Source: Leucobacter sp. L43 (GTDB taxonomy: Bacteria > Actinomycetota > Actinomycetes > Actinomycetales > Microbacteriaceae). From it: a DNA stretch of 64,000 nt. Position numbers and translations under genes: made by a program. Location: contig NZ_JAENJG010000003.1 of the NCBI RefSeq assembly GCF_016597785.1, positions 1-64,000 of the forward strand, given 5' to 3'. Below are positions 49,401 to 54,913 of this stretch, piece by piece. The notes beneath the pieces were generated by a model. The model worked only from the letters and a program-made list of their open reading frames with translations, searched no databases and had not been told where the DNA came from. Each line of letters opens with the position of its first letter. Within the stretch, counting starts at the first letter, position 1.

Positions 49401-52396
49401 CTGTGGAGCGCGGCGGCAGTGCCGCCGAGTTCCCGGCCCGCGCCGGCGATATCATCACGTGGACGTTCACGGGCGATGAGTATCCGGTCGGCTCCGGCGA
49501 CGAGTTCGACGGGAGTGCCTTCGACATCTCGCTCACCGGCGTGATCGACGCGGCCTGGACGAGCGGCGCGATCGAGAACATCGCGCAGGTCGTCCCCGGA
49601 GCCACGCGCGATCCCCGCGATTCCAACAACGAGAGCGCCGTGACCGCGGCACCCGGCGACGCGACGTCGCTGCGCATCGCCAAGACCCGCGTGGTGCTGG
49701 TCGACGGCGAGTGGGTCGACGCAGCAGCGCAGGATCCGATCCCGACGTTCCTGCCGGGCGATGACGTGAGCTACCGCGTCACCGTCGTCAACGATGGTCC
49801 CGCCGATGCGCGCGAGATCAGCGTGGTCGACGAGGCCCCGACCGGATTGCGGTACGACTCGCACGAGTCCGAGGGGTCCGCTCAGTGGTCCCGCGGCTCC
49901 GGTGGCGTGTCGAGCACGGGCACGAGCGACGACTGGGACACCTTCTCGCTCTCGGGCACCCAGCAGGCGGGCTCGGCGAACGCGCGATCCTTCGTCGTGA
50001 CCTACACGACCGACCCCGCGATGCCGAACGGCGAATCGTTCGTGAACACCGTGGAAGTGGGGGCCGTGAACTGGAGGAATGCGGAGGGCGATCCCTCGTA
50101 CGCCGATGACACGGAAGGCGTCGACTCGACGCGGAGCGCCGACCTCCAGATCGAGAAGTCGCACACCGCTCCAGCTGGAAATACGGCTGCGATCGCGGGC
50201 CAGACCGCCGAGTACCGCCTGCTCGTCACCAATCACGGCCCCAGCATCTCCGATGCGCCCGTCGCGGTGACCGACGAGTTGCCGACCGGCTTCAGCTACA
50301 TCACCGGTTCGGGGTCGATCTCGGTGGGCGGTGCCGCAGCGGTGGCGCTCGAGCCGACGGTGACGGGCTCCTCGCTCACCTGGGCCGACGCGACCTCCGG
50401 GGTCGTGCTCGCGCCGGGGGACACCGCGGCGGTGACGTTCGCGGTGTCGATCGATGCCGACCTCGCACCCGCGGAGGGCGTCGAGAACGTCGCCCTCGTC
50501 GAGGGGCCGAATGACAACAACCCCCTCAACGACCGAGACGTCGATCTCATCGAAGTGACCGGCTCGTCCGATCTCGAACTGTCGAAGCGGGTCACGACGG
50601 CGCCGGAGAACATCACGGCGGGCGCCGAGGTGACGTGGAGTCTCGAGCCCCGCAACCTCGGGCCCTCGACGGCGCGCGGCACGGACGCGCAGCCCATCAC
50701 GGTCACCGACACCATTCCGGAGGGCGTCTCCGCACTCGCGCAAGACCCCTCGACCGAGCTGTGGCGCGCGAGTGTCTCGAATGCGGGCGGATGGAGTTCT
50801 GCGACGGCGGGTGACACGATCACCTGGACCTATACCGGTGCCGCCCTCCTGGTGGGGGCCGAGCCCGACATCTCGCTGACCGGTGTGGTCGACGCCGCAT
50901 GGACGGGTGGGGAGATCGTCAACACGGCCGAGGTGCAGCCAGGAGTCACGACGGATCCGGATCCCCAGAACAACTCGGACGATGCCTCCATCACTCCCGG
51001 CGACCGCACGGCCCTGACGCTGTGGAAGACGCGCGTCGTGCAGTCCGACGGCGAATGGGTGCCGGCGACCTCGCTCGCTCCCGTGCCGCAGGTCGTACCT
51101 GGCACCGATGTGTCGTACCGCATCACGGTGCGCAACGATGGTCCCGCCGATGCGCGCGACGTGCACGTGGTCGATCAGGCACCCGCCGGTCTCACGTACA
51201 CCGCGTTCGCGAGCGAGTCTGGCGACTGGGATCGCGCCTCAGGCGGGGTCGACGCCGATGGTGCGATGCACGAGAGCTGGGACACCTTCGCGCTCTCTGG
51301 CACGCAGCAGGTCGGCCCGGAGCATGTGCGCTCCTTCGTCGTCACCTACGGCACGGATCCGGCGCTCGACGTGAGCGAGCCGCTCGTGAACGTCGCCGAG
51401 GCGTCAGCGGCGAACGCGATCAACCGCCCGCCCGCCGTGGACGCGAGCGATGAGCAGGCGAGCGCCGATCTCTCGATCGTGAAGACGAGCGAGCAGGATC
51501 GCGTGAACGCCGGCGGCGTCGTCGACTACCGGCTGCTCATCACGAACGAGGGCCCGAGCATCGCCCGCGGCCCGATCACGGTCACCGATGCGCTGCCGAT
51601 CGGCATGACGTACGTCGAGGGGAGCGCGCGCATGTCGCTGGTCGGTGGTGCTTCCGCAGCACTCGACCCCTCGGTCTCCGCCGGTTCGGGCGGTGACCGG
51701 CTCACCTGGACACCGGTCACGGACGGCGACGATCTTGCCGTGGGCGCCACGGTCGAGATCGTGCTGCAGGCCGCGGTCGCGGAGACCGTGGTCTCGACCG
51801 ATGGGTTGACGAACGTCGCATCCGTCGAGGCCGCAGACGACGAGAACCCGGTGAACGACGTGTCGAGCGCCGCAGTGGTGGTGGATCCGGTCGCGACGCT
51901 CGTGACCGAGAAGCTCGCCGTCGGAACCTTCACGGTCGGGCAGCTCGGCGAATACCGCATCGCAGTCGAGAACCAGGGACCGACCCTGGATCCCGGCCCG
52001 ATCACCGTGACCGACGCACTGCCCGACGGGTTGCGCTTCGCCTCCTCGCCCGACGACGGCGTGGAGGTCGCGGGATCGACCGTCACCTGGACGCTGCCGC
52101 AGGGGCTCGCGGTCGGTGAACGGGCGGAGTTCACGCTCGTCGTGCACGTCGATCAGGCGGCGTACCCGTCGGTGACGAACACGGTGACGGTGACGACGCC
52201 GACGAGCCAGACCGAGCACGCGCAGCTCGAGAGTTCGGCCACGGTCTCGGTGGGAGCCGGCGCCGGACTTCCCACGACAGGGGCCGATGCCGCGGCGTTC
52301 GCCGCACTGGCGGCGCTGCTCCTGCTGCTCACCGGGGCGGGAGCGCTGCTGATCGTGCGACGACGACGTGAGGCGGAAGCGGTGGCGGCGGGCTAG
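40493..52396 (+). CDS. Giant sortase-anchored DUF11-repeat surface protein (3967 aa)
   Basis: A very large secreted protein. A signal peptide (basic KRSRIR, then a hydrophobic stretch, cleavage near AQQAAAA) is followed by about 24 DUF11-like beta-sandwich units (TIGR01451/CARDB-like pattern: K-start, VTYRxxVxNxGPS, VTDTLPxGxxY, ExxNxAxV). The C-terminus is LPTTG (residues 3926-3930), a membrane helix and RRRRE, a sortase sorting signal. Early units (to about 2043) are divergent. Residues 2044-2471, 2900-3358 and 3359-3800 are three copies of a three-domain module. It is probably a fibrous wall-attached adhesin or structural protein. ATG 40493 is chosen because the signal peptide begins there. 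No sortase gene is in the window. Confidence 0.93.
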   Translation: MVVAIAAPKRSRIRSLIAGIAAGAVVAGSLVAVGIGAQQAAAAEWAPEVSVASTGSGEKNFILAGEDAAFTVEISNADGGKQFNLGVSALLPESVSFVDGAGSQRPSKVYGPLEVLPNASRTGTATAESCAASGLIPASTLDPAGPANRCAVPAGQQLWVWANIDDLPQGGTVALNVKVRPDAGAYPVGSTINFNATAYTSTDPSRLPTFDGSESKAKTTDHTSNPGIDEKFAQPDVRALRVTKSEPSPERELLRGVHDHPTVYTIKVENTGQAATEGVTVTDYLPAGLEYLGIAGGDNSAAGAGEYSVDGQPRRIPAQSPLAAPASERVETVQLSAAEATALGLAGAGVYTKITWDLNDLAGGTAQSFPDAPATSGSIELKYYAAVPLFENAMWTGDAPDPATGVQGANLDNNTGASTRHGSEDAADPANAKALTNAAVATGAFTGPVFNDDAALRTTSDSDTESVEAVDLHVIKSVEEDAFTTGALADYALQVRASEYVDAQNVRLTDVIPNGLCPAFPAQSQQPQLTIKTGDTVQSYSDAAEWSEDVVPSSACDYPNAETGATVDNAAVESIEFNEDSGRFTVVFAIDSLVANGTADVRYTLMQRPNYTGAQGSTSSGDRLTNRVSITGTTSPIADIAADPALLERVGDERYPLDDSQATISSHFTGIEKEVLERGRSLEASVSDPAAWEKQASTPFSPGDHVWYRIQVPFTEGIDTRNPVLEDYLPPGVDFVQAKYAYTGVLGSADETTPRDRSDSGFPQAYIPEPSVDGSHVSWDLGEQRGDFRFMPLDSSLTVYLEGVVTAQSASADDVDNPANHAKYQQVNVDGELTFRRSDATIDLDWGATLQKGIKTNTHANGSSNRAFGEGGTDETVAQGDSVTYRIDVTTPQNTTNGYVIWDVLPEGVTAADVAGGGFTASLYDGGAQSANETALDPSDFTATAVDTVPSDGPQLSSEYAGRSVVIWNISSDVPGSSAATDTSAAITRGLTLGYTLNVPDGSGGAAAQLTQSYENTAGIVSYDIPHPGSSAEPTTVVPQQEGGGQLLTTRTPSADEVGFGDENTRDSAEIHLPDASVAKRLVSTQVAPSGTEVADADNAAGAVVQGEYATFEYSVTIPANSTVSNASLADRGTLLNTAGRPVETSYVGGSAKFFAPGNASANADVCGAGALTGFTCSDAASGALEFPATYTNRTSSDQVFRAQATYWVGDAAPGALQNRATFSFDNPAGGAQLAKRVDAPVQFIEPKLAVTKSASQTVGVNVREPVTFTIVVSNGASAPKSYDNVVIDELPAGLKVVPTSFTVNGASVASSSVAAAPGALDGTGGTIVWDAASISELSEIPGSVTLTYQAQLDPQAGAGQAYTNTVEVQGHTLPAAIDVDYERGGQLTTSSEATVTADTAGITKQVRVKGSGSAFDRVASAPIGATAEYEVRVELKPYVNYYDVRIDDIGLNTSQAISNASVTLETGPAADDVTADWSVAATAGDTRTWTYTANGGAIASSNQARVIVLRYEALITKDLVTNAQIGNTANFKWKSSTAQNAVFQTLESDADVNILRPQLTVAKGVKRTGATGAYTGTANGQVDQRFTYEVRAVNGTGANRSDAFNAVITDQVPAGIVVDETTFKIGGAEAPAGAVTKSGSTITWSIPGPVAPGATVALTYEAIFAPSATLTAGGKRNTAGISGYDSFPTNGERFTSTQTAQATVTPLLPRVTLTKAAAVSSKTAYAGEPFEWVLTATNAANGGAAQKVVLTDTLPANWAFTETQSITVAGTAVAATQPSGGASGPLAWTFGSDSVEASTPVVLQPGQSITIRYTATPKNPDAITAPGVGTSKPHTNTLSAVTTDRRNAAGSASGSYTGANATDSAFLGDADLIVEKQPIGGVTNSGAQSTNLHGLATGTWVPGQQVVANRYAQPQWQVTVKNQGPDASFGPFEFTDTTVQPAGVSTGAFSARYYASANDASGTPLVLTQRGDGTASVGLSTTSLKADGSDRIVLTANVASNDAATASAEQLTNTANVIGRTFESENRKGDNTSTAQQTLTPIADLAIRKDVVNTATPVVGSGITWAITVRNLGPSVSVATEGEPITISDTVPAGVTGVTAPSNTDWKATLADGSAIPEDGVDAGTEIVWTYQGASMPFGSTAQVTLSGTILTSQTGELLNTATVSPGATAEPADGTGNNTGAVRVTPDDSTALGVTKTRVVNDEGTWRPATADEPFVPGTPVSYRVDVANTGPADARSVSVVDTRPAGVSYASHVGLDATVWSDSHTAATDTFTLQSAQAPQTTRSFVVTYTSAPSVLNTISNTVVASADNSTNEPEATDSTGSSRRADVSIEKSHTAPAAGAAAQAGASVTYQLVVTNEGPSDSDAPITVTDTLPDGFAYRAGSATVAVNGAAAAALEPTSAGSVLTWADATAGADLPLGATSVITFIAHVDADLAPQTAVLNSADVSAPNDTDPENNHAEDLVDIERSASMTVEKTADSATFVAGGEATYTLQVTNAGPSAAPARIADALPAGLTLVEISGTGWDCDASVAGAQSATCEYAENDGLLPVGTSTLQVTAAIAPTVSAGTELENTATLTWSDSAGTRTDGDEATITVVAEADLGIAKDVIDAPAGDVVADGTVLAGESVRYRLQVRNYGPSDAVGPVVVTDTLPLGVTVPASLTSVGPWSVSATDADTGTPQVVTFTLASGLLAATASDEDRGIAPVIEFEAQFAPTLAAGTLTNRAAVASETPEPAVDPHPNEDAADVAVSRSAEVDVDKRHVATDPDAFEIGDTVTFTFDARNSGPSSSTALTVTDTLPAGLSYVDGSASGDGWSVTRATVNDDGTTTVVAQHAGTVLPGDSAPQLRLSALVTVDIGTRTSVTNEACAASPETQADGASTSAAALCDDDTITVVPLADLEVAKTLDELATPMASITAGEPITWKLAPRNAGPSVSVSQEDAPITVTDTLPEGIHGVADPSTELWAAAVERGGSAAEFPARAGDIITWTFTGDEYPVGSGDEFDGSAFDISLTGVIDAAWTSGAIENIAQVVPGATRDPRDSNNESAVTAAPGDATSLRIAKTRVVLVDGEWVDAAAQDPIPTFLPGDDVSYRVTVVNDGPADAREISVVDEAPTGLRYDSHESEGSAQWSRGSGGVSSTGTSDDWDTFSLSGTQQAGSANARSFVVTYTTDPAMPNGESFVNTVEVGAVNWRNAEGDPSYADDTEGVDSTRSADLQIEKSHTAPAGNTAAIAGQTAEYRLLVTNHGPSISDAPVAVTDELPTGFSYITGSGSISVGGAAAVALEPTVTGSSLTWADATSGVVLAPGDTAAVTFAVSIDADLAPAEGVENVALVEGPNDNNPLNDRDVDLIEVTGSSDLELSKRVTTAPENITAGAEVTWSLEPRNLGPSTARGTDAQPITVTDTIPEGVSALAQDPSTELWRASVSNAGGWSSATAGDTITWTYTGAALLVGAEPDISLTGVVDAAWTGGEIVNTAEVQPGVTTDPDPQNNSDDASITPGDRTALTLWKTRVVQSDGEWVPATSLAPVPQVVPGTDVSYRITVRNDGPADARDVHVVDQAPAGLTYTAFASESGDWDRASGGVDADGAMHESWDTFALSGTQQVGPEHVRSFVVTYGTDPALDVSEPLVNVAEASAANAINRPPAVDASDEQASADLSIVKTSEQDRVNAGGVVDYRLLITNEGPSIARGPITVTDALPIGMTYVEGSARMSLVGGASAALDPSVSAGSGGDRLTWTPVTDGDDLAVGATVEIVLQAAVAETVVSTDGLTNVASVEAADDENPVNDVSSAAVVVDPVATLVTEKLAVGTFTVGQLGEYRIAVENQGPTLDPGPITVTDALPDGLRFASSPDDGVEVAGSTVTWTLPQGLAVGERAEFTLVVHVDQAAYPSVTNTVTVTTPTSQTEHAQLESSATVSVGAGAGLPTTGADAAAFAALAALLLLLTGAGALLIVRRRREAEAVAAG
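46622..47905 (+). repeat. Module A-B-C, copy 1 (within giant gene)
   Basis: Residues 2044-2471. Domain A starts ADLAIRKD, B starts at 47066 (VTKTRVVNDEG), C at 47477 (ADVSIEKSHTAPA). Three further single domains (from 47906, 48296 and 48758) separate it from copy 2. Its B domain lacks the SGGV/WDTF segment of copies 2 and 3. Confidence 0.85.
49190..50566 (+). repeat. Module A-B-C, copy 2 (within giant gene)
   Basis: Residues 2900-3358. A starts ADLEVAKT, B at 49664 (IAKTRVVLVDGEW), C at 50138 (ADLQIEKSHTAPAG). Its B domain shares SGGV, WDTFSLSGTQQ and RSFVVTY with copy 3. Confidence 0.85.
50567..51892 (+). repeat. Module A-B-C, copy 3 (within giant gene)
   Basis: Residues 3359-3800, directly joined to copy 2. 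A starts SDLELSKR, B at 51008 (LWKTRVVQSDGEW), C at 51464 (ADLSIVKTSEQD). One last DUF11 unit follows from 51893. Confidence 0.85.
52268..52396 (+). other. Cell-wall sorting signal (LPTTG, membrane helix, Arg tail)
   Basis: LPTTG at 52268-52282 is followed by about 20 hydrophobic Ala/Leu residues and IVRRRREAE. This is the canonical sortase substrate tail, within the giant gene. Confidence 0.92.
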
Positions 52397-52773
52397 CCCT
52401 CGCCGTCGCGGCCCCGCAGCCGGTCGATGTCGCGCCGTTCGCGCTTCGTCGGCCGGCCGGCGCCGCGATCGCGCACGATCTCAGCCGGCCGCTCCACTCG
52501 GGGGAGCGGAGGCGGCGTGAGGTCTTCGAAGTGCTTCGCCGCCTCATCAGCGCTTCCGCGGCGCACCGGGAGGCCGGTGACGCGGTAGACCTTGTCGAAA
52601 CCGTGCTGACGCACGCGCACCTCGTCTCCGAGCCGCACCGCCTGCGACGCCTTCGCTGTCGCGCCGTTCACCCGGACGTGGCCGGCGCGGCACGCAGTCG
52701 TGGCCTGGCTCCGAGTCTTCGCGAGGCGCACCCCCCAGACCCACGTGTCTACCCGTACGCTTTCACCGCCCAT
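52393..52773 (-). CDS. S4-domain RNA-binding protein (HslR-like)
   Basis: A 126-residue protein. The N-terminal S4 domain (about 6-65) has RVDTWVWGVRLAKTRSQAT and AGHVRVNGATAKASQAVR, the alpha-L RNA-binding motif. The tail is basic and Pro/Arg-rich. The family includes heat-shock protein 15 (HslR), which rescues stalled 50S-tRNA complexes. The ATG at 52773 lies 7 nt after TACCAT on the minus strand, so it is likely leaderless. Its stop interlocks with the stop of the giant gene in the palindrome CTAG. It is divergent from the IMPACT-family gene. Confidence 0.88.
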   Translation of the reverse strand: MGGESVRVDTWVWGVRLAKTRSQATTACRAGHVRVNGATAKASQAVRLGDEVRVRQHGFDKVYRVTGLPVRRGSADEAAKHFEDLTPPPLPRVERPAEIVRDRGAGRPTKRERRDIDRLRGRDGEG

Positions 52774-52780
52774 AGACTCG

Positions 52781-52786
52781 ATGGTA
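52781..52786 (-). promoter_or_regulatory. -10 box TACCAT, leaderless S4-protein start
   Basis: On the minus strand TACCAT is followed by 7 nt and the ATG at 52773. Confidence 0.55.
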
Positions 52787-52825
52787 CTCGGGCCGGGAGC
52801 GAGGCCCCTGGTCGGAGCGAGGGCG

Positions 52826-53449
52826 ATGGAATACGAGACGATCGCGGCCCCGGTGGACGCCGAGCAGGAGATCTCCCGCTCACGATTTCTCGTGCGGCTC
52901 GAGCGCGTGGAGGACGAGCACGCGGCGCGCGCGGTGATCGCCCGCGTGCGCGCAGAGCACCCGCGCGCACGGCACCACTGCTCCGCGTTCGTGCTCGGGC
53001 CGGACGGGCGGGTGCAGCGCTCGAACGACGACGGCGAGCCGAGCGGCACAGCTGGAGCCCCGATGCTCGATGCCCTGGTATCGGCCGGGCTCAGCGACGT
53101 GGTAGCCGTGGTCACGCGGTACTTCGGCGGCGTGCTGCTCGGCGCCGGAGGGCTGACGCGCGCCTACCGGTCGAGTGTCGCGATCGCGACGCAGCGGGCG
53201 CGCCGGCAACGACGGGCGATGCGGCGATCCGTCACCGTGAGCTGCGCGTACGACATCGCGCCGCAGATCGAGGCCGAGGCGCGTCGCCGGGGATGGGCGG
53301 TGGGAGCAGCGGAGTACACGGATCGGGTGCTGCAGCGAATCTCCGTCGCCGAGGAGGAGGTCGCCGTGCTGGCATCGCTCGCCGCGGAACTCAGCGCGGG
53401 AGCGGCTGCAGTGGAAGCGGGAACCGCCGAGTACGTCGATCTCCGCTGA
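52826..53449 (+). CDS. IMPACT/YigZ-family protein
   Basis: A 207-residue protein. The N-terminal UPF0029/IMPACT domain (about 10-120) has EISRSRFLVRLERV, HHCSAFVLGP, NDDGEPSGTAGAPML and VVTRYFGGVLLGAGGLTRAY, the family signature. A smaller C-terminal ferredoxin-like domain (about 135-200) follows. In E. coli YigZ and eukaryotic IMPACT, links to translation control are known but the bacterial activity is unclear. The ATG at 52826 is preceded by GAGCGAGGG. It is divergent from the S4 gene. Confidence 0.93.
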   Translation: MEYETIAAPVDAEQEISRSRFLVRLERVEDEHAARAVIARVRAEHPRARHHCSAFVLGPDGRVQRSNDDGEPSGTAGAPMLDALVSAGLSDVVAVVTRYFGGVLLGAGGLTRAYRSSVAIATQRARRQRRAMRRSVTVSCAYDIAPQIEAEARRRGWAVGAAEYTDRVLQRISVAEEEVAVLASLAAELSAGAAAVEAGTAEYVDLR

Positions 53450-53458
53450 GCGGGCACG

Positions 53459-53569
53459 AAAAAGCCCCCGAAATCCTGGGGGACAGGTTCGGGGGCGTGT
53501 CTCCCGTGCCATATGGGGAAACACGGCTCGGGAGCGTGGTCTGAACTCGGGGGAACGAATCTTCAACCA
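53459..53569 (-). ncRNA. Candidate small structured RNA with intrinsic terminator
   Basis: Read on the minus strand, this holds TATGCT at 53581-53576 as a possible -10, a hairpin formed by 53501-53510 and 53525-53534, and a terminator stem (53464-53472 with 53488-53496) followed directly by five T. That T-run is on the minus strand only, and no minus-strand gene uses it. An RNA of about 110 nt is possible. Alternatively the hairpin merely terminates the IMPACT gene on the plus strand. Confidence 0.25.
53464..53496. terminator. Stem-loop terminator after IMPACT gene
   Basis: The arms 53464-53472 and 53488-53496 form a 9-bp GC-rich stem, with an alternative inner CCCCC/GGGGG pairing. An A5 run precedes it on the plus strand, hence T5 follows it on the minus strand. 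Confidence 0.65.
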
Positions 53570-53731
53570 CTGAAGAGCATATGCCCGGGGTGCGGTCTTC
53601 GGGAGGGCCCGACGCACTATTCACCCGCGGTTTCACCCTCGGCCGGGACGCGGGCGGTGCGGGTGCGGGACGGGTCGAGCGATTCGCATCGCCGAGGGGA
53701 GGTCACCCATCGCGGTGTCGGCGGGGCGCGA

Positions 53732-53737
53732 TACGAT
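53732..53737 (+). promoter_or_regulatory. -10 box TACGAT, leaderless holB start
   Basis: TACGAT is followed by 6 nt and the GTG at 53744. Confidence 0.6.
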
Positions 53738-53743
53738 TCCGGG

Positions 53744-54913
53744 GTGGAGTACTGGGCGGAGATCGTGGGTCAACCGGAGGCGGTGCGCACCCTCGACGCC
53801 GCCGCAGCCCTCGATACGACGCCGTCGCACGCGTGGCTCATCACGGGTCCCCCGGGTTCCGGTCGCTCGAATCTCGCGTTCCGCTTCGCCGCGGCCCTGA
53901 TCGCGCGCGGGCAGGATCGCGACGCGGTCTTCGCCCAGGTGCGCGCCCGCACGCACCCCGATCTCGGCGTCCTCACGACGCAGAAGCTCCTCATCGACAT
54001 CAAGGCCGCACGCGATATCGTCACGACGGCCCACTACTCCCCGGCTGCAGGCCGATACCGGGTCATCGTGATCGAAGACGCGGACCGGATGCCGGAGCGC
54101 ACATCCAATGTGCTGCTGAAGGCACTCGAGGAGCCGCCCGAGCGCACCGTTTGGATTCTCTGCGCGCCGAGCGAAGCCGACCTGCTCCCCACGATTCGCT
54201 CCCGCGCCCGATCGCTGCGCCTCGTGACGCCTGGCGCCGCCGACATCGCGCGACTGCTGCACGAGCGCGATGGCATCGATGCCCGAGTCGCGGAACGGGC
54301 GGCGCGGCTCGCGCAGAGCCACATCGGCATGGCCCGACGACTCGCCAGCGACGCGGACGCGCTGGCGCGCCGAGAGCGCACGATCGACGTCGCCCTCAGC
54401 GTTCAGACGCTGGGGGACGGCATGCGCGCCGCGGCGACGCTCGTGAAGATCGCAGAGGCCGACGCTGCCGCGCTCACCGAGAAGCTGGACCAGCGCGAGC
54501 GCGAAGACGCGTTGCGCAGCCTCGGCCTCCCCGCCGGGGCGGCGATCCCCCCGCAGATGCGCAGCCAGATCCGCGCGCTCGAAGAGGACCAGAAGCGCCG
54601 CGCGACGCGAAGCCTGCGCGACGGCATCGATCGGATCCTCACCGATCTGCTCTCGCTCTTCAGAGACGTGCTGCTCACCGCACTGCGCGCATCACCGGAG
54701 CTGATCAACCTCGAACGCGAGCCGGCGATCGCCGAACTCGCCGACCGATGGGGCGCGGAGCGCGCGCTCGCCGTCGTCGCCGCAGTGGAGGTCGCTCGGG
54801 AGCGCCTCGGGCGCGGCATCACGCCCGGGTTGGTGCTCGAAGCCCTCTTCGCCACCCAGAGCACCGCCGACATGCTCGTGCTCGGGGCGTCGGAGAACGG
54901 AGCGCTTCGATGA
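53744..54913 (+). CDS. holB: DNA polymerase III subunit delta prime
   Basis: A 389-residue clamp-loader subunit that helps load the beta clamp. The AAA+ core (about 1-210) has ITGPPGSGRSNLAF in place of a Walker A motif (Arg replaces Lys, consistent with a non-ATP-binding delta prime), YRVIVIEDADRM, SNVLLKALEEPP and the sensor LLPTIRSRARSLRL. The Cys zinc module that usually follows the P-loop is absent: there is no Cys between residues 30 and 90. A helical collar domain follows. The GTG at 53744 fits a leaderless -10. It overlaps the next gene by 4 bp. tmk is not adjacent. Confidence 0.9.
   Translation: MEYWAEIVGQPEAVRTLDAAAALDTTPSHAWLITGPPGSGRSNLAFRFAAALIARGQDRDAVFAQVRARTHPDLGVLTTQKLLIDIKAARDIVTTAHYSPAAGRYRVIVIEDADRMPERTSNVLLKALEEPPERTVWILCAPSEADLLPTIRSRARSLRLVTPGAADIARLLHERDGIDARVAERAARLAQSHIGMARRLASDADALARRERTIDVALSVQTLGDGMRAAATLVKIAEADAAALTEKLDQREREDALRSLGLPAGAAIPPQMRSQIRALEEDQKRRATRSLRDGIDRILTDLLSLFRDVLLTALRASPELINLEREPAIAELADRWGAERALAVVAAVEVARERLGRGITPGLVLEALFATQSTADMLVLGASENGALR

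Noticed and set aside
49082..51166. 694-codon open frame on the minus strand inside the giant gene, plus several others (for example 41471-43069 and 45830-47293)
   Set aside because: These are shadows of the repetitive GC-rich coding strand: Arg/His/Asp-rich composition, no recognisable domains and no ribosome binding sites.
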